From: Mesorhizobium sp. AR10
GTDB lineage: Bacteria; Pseudomonadota; Alphaproteobacteria; Rhizobiales; Rhizobiaceae
Reading direction: 5' to 3'
Length of the DNA stretch: 64,000 nucleotides
Assembly: GCF_024746795.1 (NCBI RefSeq)
Contig: NZ_CP080524.1
Span: 5,868,001-5,932,000, forward strand
Each line of letters starts with the position of its first letter. The first letter of the stretch is position 1. The position numbers and the translations under genes are program-made. The notes under the pieces were generated by a model that saw only the letters and a list, made by a program, of their open reading frames with translations, searched no databases and was not told the origin of the DNA. Shown in pieces: positions 1-7,892 of this stretch.

Positions 1-1563
1 ACGTTTCTCTCATCCTATGTTCGCCGGTATGAAGGCGCATGGTCCGTCCTGGCGGCGCGGCCCGGACCGCCAGGCTCACCCTATGTGGCCCTGCTGCCGT
101 TGCGGCTGCGCACCCGGCTGAACAAGAAAACCGGGTACTCCCACAACGAAATCAACATGGCCGGAAGTTTTGCGGCCGATTACACGGGCATCGTTTGTGC
201 GCCGGGCTCTGCCGACCGCGCGATCCCGGCGCTTGCAAAACACCTGACCAGGATGAACTGGGCCAAACTGCATCTCGAAAATCTGCGCATGTCCGAGCCA
301 AGGCGTCGCTTGCTGCTCAAGAACCTCGACGACAAACGGCTCGAAGCTCAACAGATGCGACGCGTCAACAAAGCCGACAATATCGACAATTGCATTTGTC
401 CATCCCTCGACCTGCCGGGGGATTGGGAAACCTATCTCGAGCAGAAAACCAGTTCAAACACGCGCCAGAAGATCAGGCGGTTCCTTCGAAAGCTGGACGG
501 ATCCAACGAGTTTCGCATAACCCATGCCGACGCATCGACGATCGACCGCGACATCGGCATCATCCTGGAAATGTGGCGCATCAAATGGGCGGCGCGAAAG
601 GGCAACCTTCTGCCCAGCCTGATCAGGTCCAACCGAAGACTGTTCAAGGACGCCTTCGAGAGCGGGACGCTGTTCCTTCCGATTCTGTGGCAAGGAGACA
701 AGCCGCTCGGCGGCCTGGCATTCCTGGTCGACTCGGTCAAAAAGGCGATGTTCTTCCACCTAGCCGGACGCGACGAGACCGCCAATGACATCCCATCGGG
801 ACTTGTGCTGCATGCCTATTGCATCCGTCGTGCGATCGAGCAGGGCTTCCGCAGCTACGACTTCCTGCGCGGCAATGAGCCCTACAAATACTCGTTCGGT
901 GTCGAGGAAACCACGATCCATTGTGTTCTGGTCAAAACCAAGACTGGCCGCAATCTCGGTGACCGGCTTGACGCGAGATCCTTGGGAAGCGTGCTGGAGC
1001 AGGCGACCACCTTTCACGAGGCAGGCAAACTGGCCAATGCCGAGAATGCCTACCGCCAGATTCTCGAAGTCGATCCTCGCCACGCGCGTACCCTGTACGG
1101 ATTGGGCCAGTTGCTCGCCGCGAAAGGGGATCACTGGTCGGCCGCCGACACCTTCGCCTCGCTTGTGGCCATCGCACCCAAGTCGGTGAAGGCGTGGTCG
1201 CGGCTTGCCATCGAACATCAGGCGCTGAATCGCCACGCCGAGGCCGCGGACGCCTTCCGCAAGCTGCTTGAGCTCAATCCGGAACTTCCCTCAGCGCAAT
1301 ACGGTCTTGGCCGCAGCCTGGCGCAACTGCGAGAGGTGGAAGAAGCCGCGAAAATCCTGAGCGCGTTGCAAGCCCGGTCCGACGCATCCACGGATCCTGT
1401 GCTTCGCGCCAAGGCACGCATGCAACTAAACAAGCTGAAGCAAGACGTGAACCCTTGTTACATTCGCCTGGATTCATCGAGCCAAACTTCACCGACCTTT
1501 GCAGATGCCAACTATGGCGAGCTTTCGCGACCTTTGATAACCCGCCGATTTGCTCACCCTTGA
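1..1563 (+). CDS. GNAT/FemAB-like acetyltransferase with C-terminal TPR repeats (5' end outside window)
   Basis: The frame is open from base 1, so the gene starts upstream; the GTG at 85 is an internal valine, not a start. The first ~320 visible residues match the CelD/BioF2-like acetyltransferase family (Acetyltransf_6), with the typical stretches around GGLAFLVD and YDFLRGNEPYKYSFG. Residues after ~330 form about three tetratricopeptide repeats (A..AYRQILEVDP, A..FRKLLELNP), a protein-protein interaction module. This family acylates or aminoacylates sugars, lipids or cell-surface polymers; the substrate cannot be told. The acyltransferase-TPR fusion suggests docking to a partner or complex. 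Stop TGA at 1561-1563. Confidence 0.75.
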   Translation, partial: TFLSSYVRRYEGAWSVLAARPGPPGSPYVALLPLRLRTRLNKKTGYSHNEINMAGSFAADYTGIVCAPGSADRAIPALAKHLTRMNWAKLHLENLRMSEPRRRLLLKNLDDKRLEAQQMRRVNKADNIDNCICPSLDLPGDWETYLEQKTSSNTRQKIRRFLRKLDGSNEFRITHADASTIDRDIGIILEMWRIKWAARKGNLLPSLIRSNRRLFKDAFESGTLFLPILWQGDKPLGGLAFLVDSVKKAMFFHLAGRDETANDIPSGLVLHAYCIRRAIEQGFRSYDFLRGNEPYKYSFGVEETTIHCVLVKTKTGRNLGDRLDARSLGSVLEQATTFHEAGKLANAENAYRQILEVDPRHARTLYGLGQLLAAKGDHWSAADTFASLVAIAPKSVKAWSRLAIEHQALNRHAEAADAFRKLLELNPELPSAQYGLGRSLAQLREVEEAAKILSALQARSDASTDPVLRAKARMQLNKLKQDVNPCYIRLDSSSQTSPTFADANYGELSRPLITRRFAHP

Positions 1564-1564
1564 A

Positions 1565-1645
1565 TCACCTGACGATGCAGCCGCCATCCACGACGAAGTC
1601 GGAGCCAGTAATCACCGATGCACAATCGCTGGCTGCGACGGCGAT
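1565..1645 (-). pseudogene. C-terminal remnant of a short-chain dehydrogenase
   Basis: On the minus strand about 26 codons before the TGA at 1565-1567 read ASDCASVITGSDFVVDGG, the hallmark C-terminal end of SDR oxidoreductases (S.VTG..F.VDGG). Nothing upstream in this frame continues the protein: a TAG at 1646-1648 precedes it. This is a relic, not a gene. It abuts a permease remnant on the same strand. Confidence 0.6.
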
Positions 1646-1784
1646 CTAGCACTCGATCAGTTGATGGCCTTCGCGGGCCGACTGGTGCCGGTCATACCAA
1701 CCGCGGATGATGCGATCGGCCACCATGGCAACCAGCGCGATCGCCAGGCCTGACGTGAGACCGAGCCCGGCGAGCCTGCGCCGC
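1646..1784 (-). pseudogene. C-terminal remnant of a ProW/ChoW-type betaine or choline ABC permease
   Basis: The minus-strand frame ending in TAG at 1646 contains LGLTSGLAIALVAMVADRI followed by a charged tail. This resembles the end of glycine betaine/choline ABC permeases, whose last membrane helix has the form GLAIV..AI.LDRI. Only about 45 codons remain. The fragment stops exactly where a BetI-like fragment on the other strand begins. The betaine link of both pieces supports the call, but the fragment is short. Confidence 0.45.
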
Positions 1785-2165
1785 TGCAAGACCCCGCAGG
1801 AACGTCTAACCACGATCTGCAATGGCAATTTCGATGAGCGGATGTACATAGCCAGCCGGGCTCAATATTGGATTTCCTATTGCGCCCAAGCAACCTTCTC
1901 CGCACGCTTCGCAAGATTGCTCAATGTCCAGAACGCGCGGATGCGCAGCAATCTGCTGCACGAATTGCGCCAGCTCCTGCCCAAGGTGGAAGCCGAGCGC
2001 GCGGCAGAAATGATCGCCATGTTGATGGATGGCATCTGGGTTCGCATGGCGGTGACCAAGGCCGAACCGTCGCGAGAAACAGCGCTGGTCATGTTGACTA
2101 GCCTGGTCGACAGCTTGTTGGGTTCAAGCAGCCCGCCGAAGTTGGGGCATTCCAAACGCAAGTAG
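1785..2165 (+). pseudogene. BetI-like TetR-family repressor, C-terminal fragment
   Basis: From codon 1785 the frame reads KTPQERL, then SRAQYWISYCAQA, then RLLNVQNARMRSNLLHEL and AEMIAMLMDGIWVR. This matches in order the C-terminal ligand-binding half of BetI (choline-responsive repressor of betaine synthesis). About 125 residues remain, against ~195-200 for an intact BetI. The N-terminal TetR helix-turn-helix is absent, so it cannot bind DNA as BetI does. The sequence upstream belongs to an oppositely oriented permease relic, so the break is a rearrangement point rather than a wrong start. Confidence 0.65.
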
Positions 2166-2328
2166 GGCAGGAGGAGCCTGATGCGCGGTCCCGAGACCCC
2201 TTGAATTTTCATCGTTAGCGAATTCTGCGCTTTCGCGGCCTGTCGATAGGACCAGCCGATTTTTTCTTCACAGGCTGGGCACAGACCCGTTTTCACTGCA
2301 GGTCAAATACCCCGTCATTTCCCTTGGA

Positions 2329-2350
2329 GATGGCGCATCCCAGCGCCATC
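2329..2350 (-). terminator. hairpin downstream of the aldehyde dehydrogenase gene
   Basis: GATGGCGC (2329-2336) pairs perfectly with GCGCCATC (2343-2350) across a 6-base loop, 17 bases beyond the stop of the minus-strand aldehyde dehydrogenase. There is no clear U tract, so termination is inferred from position and stem. Confidence 0.45.
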
Positions 2351-2366
2351 CCCCAAAAGCCAGGGA

Positions 2367-3887
2367 TCAGAAAAACCCGAGTGCTTTGGTCGAGTAGCTG
2401 ACCAGTAGATTCTTTGTCTGTTGATAGTGGTCGAGCATCATCTTGTGGTTTTCCCGCCCGAACCCGGAAGCTTTATAGCCGCCGAAGGCGGCGTGGGCGG
2501 GATAGGCGTGGTAGCAGTTGGTCCACACCCGTCCGGCTTGGATGCCGCGCCCTACGCGATAGGCGTCGTTGCCGTTGCGCGACCAGACGCCAGCGCCCAG
2601 ACCGTAGACGGTATCATTGCCGATGCGGATCGCATCTTCGACGGTCTTGAACGTCGTGACCGACAGCACCGGGCCGAAAATCTCCTCCTGAAATATCCGC
2701 ATGCTGTTGTCGCCGCTGAACACGGTCGGCTTCAGGAAGTAGCCCTTGTCCAGGTCGCCACCGAGATGGGCGCGCTCGCCGCCAGTCAGGCATTTGGCGC
2801 CCTCCTGCTTGCCGATCTCGATATAGTCAAGGATCTTGGTCAACTGATCTTCGGAAGCCTGCGCACCCATCTGCGTCGAAGCATCGAGCGGATCACCGAC
2901 CTTGATCTTTGCAACGCGGGCCACCGCGCGCTCCATGAACTTGTCGAAGATCGATTCCTGGACAAGCGCCCGTGAAGGGCAGGTGCAGACCTCGCCTTTG
3001 TTGAAAGCAAAAAGCGCGAAGCCCTCAAGCACCTTGTCGAAGAATTCGTCGTCGGCATCCATCACGTCGGCCATGAAGATGTTCGGCGACTTGCCGCCCA
3101 ATTCCATGGTCTGCGGAATCAGGTGCTCTGCAGCATACCCCATGATCTGCTTGCCCGTCGTCGTTTCGCCGGTGAACGACACCTTGGAAATGCGCGGATT
3201 GGCGGCGATCGCCCGACCGACCGACCCGCCCGGACCGGTGATGACGTTGAGCACGCCGGGCGGCAGGATGTCTGCGGTGAGATTGGCGAGGATCAACAGC
3301 GTCAGTGGCGTGTTGGAGGCCGGCTTGATCACCGTGCAATTGCCGGCGGCAAGCGCCGGGGCAATTTTCCAGGCCGCCATCAGCAACGGGAAGTTCCAGG
3401 GAATGATCTGGCCGACGACGCCCAGCGGCTCCTTGAAGTGATAGGCGACGGTGTCGTCATCAATTGTGGAAATGGAGCCTTCGTCGGCGCGGATACAACC
3501 AGCGAAGTACCGGAAATGGTCGATGGCAAGCGGCACGTCGGCGCCCCGCGTCTCGCGGATCGGCTTGCCGTTGTCCAGCGTTTCGGCCAGCGCCAAGAGC
3601 TCGAGATTCTCCTCCATGCGATCGGCGACCTTGTTGAGCAGCCGCGACCGCTCGGCAGGCGACAGACGCGCCCAGCCGTCCTTGGCCTTGTAGGCTGCGT
3701 CGAGCGCCGCTTCCACGTCAGCAGGCGTCGACTTCGCCACCTCGACGAGGCGTTGGCCGTTGATTGGGCTGTAGTCGGTGAAGTATTCCCCGTCCAACGG
3801 CGCGACCCATTTCCCACCGATGAAGTTGCCATAGCGGGGTGGAATATTTCCCTTGGAGCGGACGAGTTCGAGGGCGTGCTGGGACAT
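2367..3887 (-). CDS. NAD(P)-dependent aldehyde dehydrogenase (acetaldehyde type)
   Basis: A 506-residue full-length ALDH-superfamily enzyme that oxidises aldehydes to acids with NAD(P)+. Visible motifs are PWNFPLLMA (cofactor/substrate channel), the catalytic Glu in MELGGKSPN, the active-site Cys region GEVCTCPSR and the C-terminal EEIFGPV and [11 protein letters not shown]. The [11 protein letters not shown] form is typical of the AldB/ExaC acetaldehyde and chloroacetaldehyde dehydrogenase branch. It is divergent from an alcohol dehydrogenase across 147 bp holding an FNR/FixK-type box. The pair could therefore interconvert ethanol, acetaldehyde and acetate under low oxygen. The start ATG at 3887 matches family length. 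Confidence 0.9.
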   Translation of the reverse strand: MSQHALELVRSKGNIPPRYGNFIGGKWVAPLDGEYFTDYSPINGQRLVEVAKSTPADVEAALDAAYKAKDGWARLSPAERSRLLNKVADRMEENLELLALAETLDNGKPIRETRGADVPLAIDHFRYFAGCIRADEGSISTIDDDTVAYHFKEPLGVVGQIIPWNFPLLMAAWKIAPALAAGNCTVIKPASNTPLTLLILANLTADILPPGVLNVITGPGGSVGRAIAANPRISKVSFTGETTTGKQIMGYAAEHLIPQTMELGGKSPNIFMADVMDADDEFFDKVLEGFALFAFNKGEVCTCPSRALVQESIFDKFMERAVARVAKIKVGDPLDASTQMGAQASEDQLTKILDYIEIGKQEGAKCLTGGERAHLGGDLDKGYFLKPTVFSGDNSMRIFQEEIFGPVLSVTTFKTVEDAIRIGNDTVYGLGAGVWSRNGNDAYRVGRGIQAGRVWTNCYHAYPAHAAFGGYKASGFGRENHKMMLDHYQQTKNLLVSYSTKALGFF

Positions 3888-3967
3888 GGCAACTTCCTTG
3901 TCTTGAAGCCCGGGAACATCCCAGGGTCACGGAAACCTGAGCATTACGCCCTGCCCTGCCCCGCACA

Positions 3968-3981
3968 TTGATTTCGGTCAA
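3968..3981. promoter_or_regulatory. FNR/FixK-type box between aldehyde and alcohol dehydrogenase genes
   Basis: TTGAT-TTCG-GTCAA matches the TTGAT-N4-ATCAA consensus of Crp/Fnr-family activators at nine of ten half-site positions. It lies about 54 bases before the adh start. That fits a box centred near -41.5 with a short leader. It may serve either divergent gene. Confidence 0.65.
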
Positions 3982-4034
3982 AGCAGCTTCCGCCCCGACG
4001 CCTAGTCTGCCTTCATCGACAAAGGAGTTGGATC

Positions 4035-5108
4035 ATGGTCAAGACGATGAAGGCCGCCGTCGTACGGGCATTCGGCAAGCCGCTTACGATCGAGGATGTG
4101 CCGGTGCCCGTACCGGGGCTAGGTGAACTGCTCGTCAAGGTTATCGCCTGCGGTGTTTGCCATACGGACCTGCATGCCGCCTCCGGCGACTGGCCGGTGA
4201 AGCCTGTGCCGCCCTTCATCCCCGGCCATGAAGTGGCCGGCGTCGTGGCCGCGCTCGGGCCAGGTGTAACCGGTTTCAAGGAAGGCGATCCGGTCGGCGT
4301 AGCCTGGCTGCACGACGCCTGCCAGAGTTGCGAATATTGCGAGACCGGGTGGGAGACGCTGTGCGAGCATCAGCACGATACAGGTTATAGCTGCGATGGC
4401 GGCTTCGCCGAATATGTCATCGCTTCTGCGGCTTTCACCGCGCGACTCCCAGCCGGTGTCGATTTCGCCCAGATGGCCCCGATCCTGTGCGCCGGCGTCA
4501 CGACCTACAAGGGGTTGAAGGAGACCGAGGCACGTCCGGGCGAATGGGTGGCGATCTCGGGCATCGGCGGCCTCGGCCATGTGGCGGTCCAGTATGCCAA
4601 GGCGATGGGCTTCAAGGTCGTGGCGCTCGACGTCACGCCGGACAAGCTCGCTCTGGCGCGTGCGACCGGAGCGGACGTGGCTATAGATGCCCGCTCACCG
4701 AACGCCGTGGCCGATGTGCTCAAGGCCACGGGCGGCGGCGCCCACGGCATTCTGGTGACGGCCGTCTCGCCACCGGCCTTCTCCCAGGCGGTACACATGG
4801 TGCGCCGCAAGGGTACAGTCGTCCTCGTCGGTCTTCCGGCCGGAGAATTCCCGACCCCGATCTTCGACGTCGTGCTGAAGCGCATTACCTTGCGCGGATC
4901 AATCGTCGGCACGCGGCGCGATCTCGACGAGGCCATTGCCTTCGCGGCCGAGGGCAAGGTGCGGGCCGAGATCACCAAGGCACCGTTGAGCGATATCAAC
5001 GCGGTCCTCGCGCGGCTCAAGGCGGGTAAGATCGACGGCCGTGTGGTCCTGGATCTCACCTTGCCGATAGAGACGAGTGCAAAGAAGACCGAAGCCGCAT
5101 ATGCCTAG
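4035..5108 (+). CDS. adhP: zinc-dependent alcohol dehydrogenase, AdhP/AdhA type
   Basis: A 357-residue medium-chain dehydrogenase that interconverts primary alcohols and aldehydes with NAD(H). The catalytic zinc site is shown by GVCHTDLH and GHE. Four structural-zinc cysteines lie in CQSCEYCETGWETLC. The Rossmann nucleotide motif is GIGGLGHVAVQYAKAMG. The ATG at 4035 follows AAAGGAG with good spacing. It is preceded by an FNR/FixK-type box and followed by a strong terminator, so it is probably monocistronic and induced at low oxygen, either to dispose of reducing power as ethanol or to use alcohol. The AdhP assignment is by overall similarity. Confidence 0.88.
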   Translation: MVKTMKAAVVRAFGKPLTIEDVPVPVPGLGELLVKVIACGVCHTDLHAASGDWPVKPVPPFIPGHEVAGVVAALGPGVTGFKEGDPVGVAWLHDACQSCEYCETGWETLCEHQHDTGYSCDGGFAEYVIASAAFTARLPAGVDFAQMAPILCAGVTTYKGLKETEARPGEWVAISGIGGLGHVAVQYAKAMGFKVVALDVTPDKLALARATGADVAIDARSPNAVADVLKATGGGAHGILVTAVSPPAFSQAVHMVRRKGTVVLVGLPAGEFPTPIFDVVLKRITLRGSIVGTRRDLDEAIAFAAEGKVRAEITKAPLSDINAVLARLKAGKIDGRVVLDLTLPIETSAKKTEAAYA

Positions 5109-5115
5109 GTCAGTC

Positions 5116-5140
5116 AGGTGGCCGCGCCTCTCGGCCACCT
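5116..5140 (+). terminator. rho-independent-like terminator after adh
   Basis: AGGTGGCCG and CGGCCACCT form a 9-bp perfect stem around a 7-base loop, followed by TTTGCC. It starts 7 bases after the adh stop. Confidence 0.75.
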
Positions 5141-5311
5141 TTGCCTGACGAGCTCCTGCGTGAGTGGAATAGATACTCCTGAATCAATCGCGTATCTCTT
5201 CCGAGCGTCCGCGCCACACCACCGGCGCGGACGATCTCGTCTTGGAACCCCGACGGGTGCCGATCGAGCAGCCTCCTTCAAGTCCGCCACGGCAGTTCGC
5301 CGGCACCAGGA

Positions 5312-5325
5312 TTGATCTCGCACAA
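5312..5325. promoter_or_regulatory. FNR/FixK-like box upstream of the K+ channel gene
   Basis: TTGAT-CTCG-CACAA keeps a perfect left half-site and the outer CAA of the right one. It lies 34 bases upstream of the channel ATG. It is weaker than the fix/nir boxes. Confidence 0.45.
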
Positions 5326-5358
5326 GGACTAGGCCCCCTGAGTCGCTAGGTTCCGCGC

Positions 5359-5790
5359 ATGATCCTCAATCTGCTCATCGGCACCATCGTCATCAGTCTG
5401 ACGGTCCTGGTCCATACGTTTGGCCTGATGGCCGTTACCCATGCGATGGGATACCTCGTCGCCCGGTTTCGCATGCACGGGCGTCACAGCCGCACGGTCG
5501 CAATGATCAGCGTGGTGATGGGGCTCTTCGCCGTCATGACAACCGAGATCTGGCTCTGGGCCGGGCTGTACCGGCTGCTTGATATCTTCGCCGACTTCGA
5601 GACAGCCCTGTACTTTTCGACGATTACCTTTTCAACGGTCGGCTATGGCGACGTCGTACCCGCTCACGCATGGCGCGTGCTGGCGGCACTGGAGGGCGTG
5701 AACGGATTTCTGCTCATTGGCTGGTCGACGGCCTACCTGATCGCTGCGGGAACCCGAATCGGCCCGTTCAGGGCGGGGGAGCATTTCTGA
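5359..5790 (+). CDS. small two-pore-helix potassium channel protein
   Basis: A 143-residue membrane protein of the Ion_trans_2 family. A first hydrophobic segment spans ~3-28, a second ~46-70, then the pore helix and selectivity filter TVGYGD at 93-98, and a last helix ~105-128. It lacks RCK/TrkA-N or cyclic-nucleotide domains, so it is a bare pore that should assemble as a tetramer and pass K+. The weak FNR-type box in front and its place among low-oxygen genes suggest a role in membrane potential or pH control during oxygen limitation; that is inference. Confidence 0.82.
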   Translation: MILNLLIGTIVISLTVLVHTFGLMAVTHAMGYLVARFRMHGRHSRTVAMISVVMGLFAVMTTEIWLWAGLYRLLDIFADFETALYFSTITFSTVGYGDVVPAHAWRVLAALEGVNGFLLIGWSTAYLIAAGTRIGPFRAGEHF

Positions 5791-5889
5791 TTGAGGGTTC
5801 AAACCACCACCGAGTGCCTGATCTCGCCGACCGCGAGATGCAAGATCAGTTTTCCGATCGTAGCCGCCAGCGAACGCCAACCCGGCTCC

Positions 5890-5903
5890 TTGATCGTGAT
5901 CGA
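5890..5903. promoter_or_regulatory. FNR/FixK-type box upstream of the lipoyl-domain pseudogene
   Basis: TTGAT-CGTG-ATCGA differs from the consensus only in one base of the right half. It lies 50 bases before the ATG of the frameshifted gene, similar to the spacing at adh. Confidence 0.5.
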
Positions 5904-5953
5904 AGATTGCTTTGGCGAGCGGACTATGATTCCCGCTTCAAAGGAGAACCACG

Positions 5954-6208
5954 ATGCAGAACATCAAGGGTCGATGAAGCACTATGGGCATCCAGTATGT
6001 TGCCTGAGGGCATTGTAGAGCGATGGTTCATCGCCAGCGGTGCCACGATCAAGGTTGGCGAGCGGATAGCGAAGTTCGAATTGAAGACGCGCTACATGAG
6101 ATCGTCGCGCCAGCAAGCGGGCGCGCGACGATTGTCGCGGTAGCCAACGCCGTCATCGAACCCGGTTCGGTGCTCGCAACATTGGATCGCACGCCGCAGC
6201 CTGGCTGA
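5954..6208 (+). pseudogene. frameshifted single lipoyl/biotinyl-domain protein
   Basis: An ATG at 5954 follows AAGGAG, but after MQNIKG the frame stops. One extra G in the GGG near 5970 moves reading into VDEALWASSMLPEG, then ERWFIASGATIKVGERIAKFE. A one-base deletion near 6082 then moves it into IEDALHEIVAPASGRATI, ending at TGA 6206-6208. Rejoined, this is a ~80-residue lipoyl-type hammerhead domain, but the usual DKA or MKM modified lysine is replaced by EDA. The two shifts cancel, so a sequencing error or a recently decayed gene are both possible. The box upstream suggests it belonged to the low-oxygen regulon. Confidence 0.65.
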
Positions 6209-6309
6209 CGACGTTCAATCCTCGCGGCGGGATAGTGCCCCTACCTGAAAAGCAATCCATGCGGCCTTAAGACGACAAGGAATCGACGCAGAACACAGGA
6301 GATCGCACG

Positions 6310-6756
6310 ATGCTGATCCGCACACTTTCTGTCCTGGAATGCACCAAGATGCTGGCGGCCAATCGTGTCGCCCGCCTGGCTTGCGCCGAGGACGGGCAGC
6401 CTTACATCGTACCGGTGCACTATGCGTACGCTGACAATCATCTCTACGCGTTTTCCATGCCGGGCAAGAAGATCGACTGGATGCGCGCCAACCCGCTGGT
6501 GTCCGTCCAGGTCGACGAACGCGGCGAAGGGCGGGGCTGGAAAAGCGTGGTTGTCGATGGCCGCTATGAGGAACTGCCTGACCGGATAGGCCACAAGCTC
6601 GAGCGCGACCATGCGTGGACGATGCTGAGCAAGCACACCGACTGGTGGGAGCCCGGCGCCCTCAAACCGGTTACGCCTCCGGTGTCAGATAGTACGCCGC
6701 ACATATTCTTCCGGATCCTCGTCGAGCAGGTGTCCGGCCGGGAAGCAAGTGAGTAG
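6310..6756 (+). CDS. pyridoxamine 5'-phosphate oxidase-family FMN-binding protein
   Basis: A 148-residue split-beta-barrel flavin-binding protein. The start LSVLECTKMLAANRVARLA and the strand pattern GQPYIVPVHYAY...LYAFSMPGKKIDWMRANP.VSVQVDE are typical of the PNPOx-like/NimA family. Members bind FMN, F420 or haem and often act in nitro-compound or stress reduction; the reaction here is unknown. RBS CAGGAG precedes the ATG at 6310. It stands alone between the lipoyl pseudogene and a convergent operon. Confidence 0.8.
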   Translation: MLIRTLSVLECTKMLAANRVARLACAEDGQPYIVPVHYAYADNHLYAFSMPGKKIDWMRANPLVSVQVDERGEGRGWKSVVVDGRYEELPDRIGHKLERDHAWTMLSKHTDWWEPGALKPVTPPVSDSTPHIFFRILVEQVSGREASE

Positions 6757-6792
6757 GCAGTTTTCAGTACCGCAAGTGCGGAAATCGCAAGA

Positions 6793-7512
6793 TCAAGCAC
6801 CATCGTTGGACGCCTCCCAACGTTCGACCCGGCCCTGCCCGTAGATGGTTTCCTTTCCGTCGATTTCCCAGGCGACCTCTCCCGCAAACGGAAGCCAGAT
6901 ATTGCCGTGATGACGATAATCGGAGAAACGGCCGCGCCAAGGAGTTGGCAGGATTGGTGCCGTGGCCGAACGCGGCCTGTCGGGTGCAAACGCACCCGCA
7001 ATCCTCCCCTCCTCGCTGTCGAGGCTGAGCGTGACTTCGGCTGCTGTCTCTCCCACGCCGGCGCTCACGGCCAGCCTGTCGGGACCATCTTCACGCCAGC
7101 GCAGCGAGGTGTTGAGCAGGATGGCGTCGGGCGCCCAGGCAAGTTCGGCAAGGTATCGCATCAGCTCGCCACGCATCAGCGCCGACGAGCGCTCGGCGCG
7201 GGCGACCGGGATGACCCCGAGCGCCATGACATCCAACCGCCCCTGGCCGTCCTTCAACGCATCGCGCACTGAGATCATACCGAAGGGACTAACCCGTGCC
7301 CGCCAATCGAAGGCACATTCGCACATGGAGATCGTTTGTGTTGCGGTATATGACATCCAGGACGTGGCGCCAAGCCGCTGTTTCATCCGTCCAGTTTGCT
7401 TGAGCTTGACCGTCGTTCGGCGCATCTCGGGATTGGCGCCGAGTCGGCGTGCCAGGTCGTAGACAGCGGCTGGCAACCGCTTCCTGATCCGAAGATCATC
7501 CTCAGCCATCAT
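6793..7512 (-). CDS. DUF6544-like protein of unknown function
   Basis: A 239-residue protein. The longer frame to 7617 is rejected because ATGATG at 7512 follows GAGGAATGCC and sits 12 bases after the preceding gene's stop. The sequence has the KLKQTGRMK opening, a central SYTATQ...F.WRARV section and a closing SDYRHHGNIWLPFAGEVAWEIDG, resembling the DUF6544/DUF6920 group. No catalytic motif is evident. It is the last gene of a three-gene minus-strand operon with a small membrane protein and a nitroreductase-like protein. Confidence 0.6.
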   Translation of the reverse strand: MMAEDDLRIRKRLPAAVYDLARRLGANPEMRRTTVKLKQTGRMKQRLGATSWMSYTATQTISMCECAFDWRARVSPFGMISVRDALKDGQGRLDVMALGVIPVARAERSSALMRGELMRYLAELAWAPDAILLNTSLRWREDGPDRLAVSAGVGETAAEVTLSLDSEEGRIAGAFAPDRPRSATAPILPTPWRGRFSDYRHHGNIWLPFAGEVAWEIDGKETIYGQGRVERWEASNDGA

Positions 7513-7523
7513 GCGGCATTCCT

Positions 7524-7892
7524 CTATGTTGATGCATTGCTCCACTTCGCGAGCGTGGCCGCTATCCCGGCCACATAGAGGGTCCCGAAGATCAGCTTGT
7601 TGTGACGCGCAAGCCATTCCGGAAGATAGATGTCGAAGTTGTCACGTCGATCGTCGGTGTAGTCTGCGGCAACTGATGTGAGGGGGCATTGCAATCCGTT
7701 CAGGACCAGCACCAGCACTTCCACCATGACGACGCCGATCGAAAGTGCCGCATAGAAATAGTCCCCCCGCAAGGCGAACACCCAGATTGCGAGGATGCAC
7801 GCGACGAAAAGAGCCCAGACGACTGTGTGAATGGCCTTGATTGTCACGAGCCGTGCCGCCGATGAGGGTGGGTTCTGAACGGGAGCGTTCAA
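7524..7892 (-). CDS. small integral membrane protein, unknown function
   Basis: A 122-residue protein with about three hydrophobic segments (~17-40, ~46-66, ~98-114). The loop between the second and third carries CPLTSVAADYTDDRR and then YLPEWLARHN. The CPLT-containing loop recalls DUF2784-type membrane proteins, but the match is only suggestive. It starts with TTG at 7892 and overlaps the upstream nitroreductase stop by four bases, so the two are translationally coupled. Confidence 0.6.
   Translation of the reverse strand: MNAPVQNPPSSAARLVTIKAIHTVVWALFVACILAIWVFALRGDYFYAALSIGVVMVEVLVLVLNGLQCPLTSVAADYTDDRRDNFDIYLPEWLARHNKLIFGTLYVAGIAATLAKWSNAST

Noticed and set aside
39..788. Long plus-strand frame overlapping the GNAT gene
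   Set aside because: Low-complexity arginine/glutamine translation in a frame antagonistic to the clear acyltransferase frame.
6793..7617. Longer DUF6544 start
   Set aside because: It would overlap the membrane-protein gene by ~90 bases, while ATGATG at 7512 has a good RBS just after that gene's stop.
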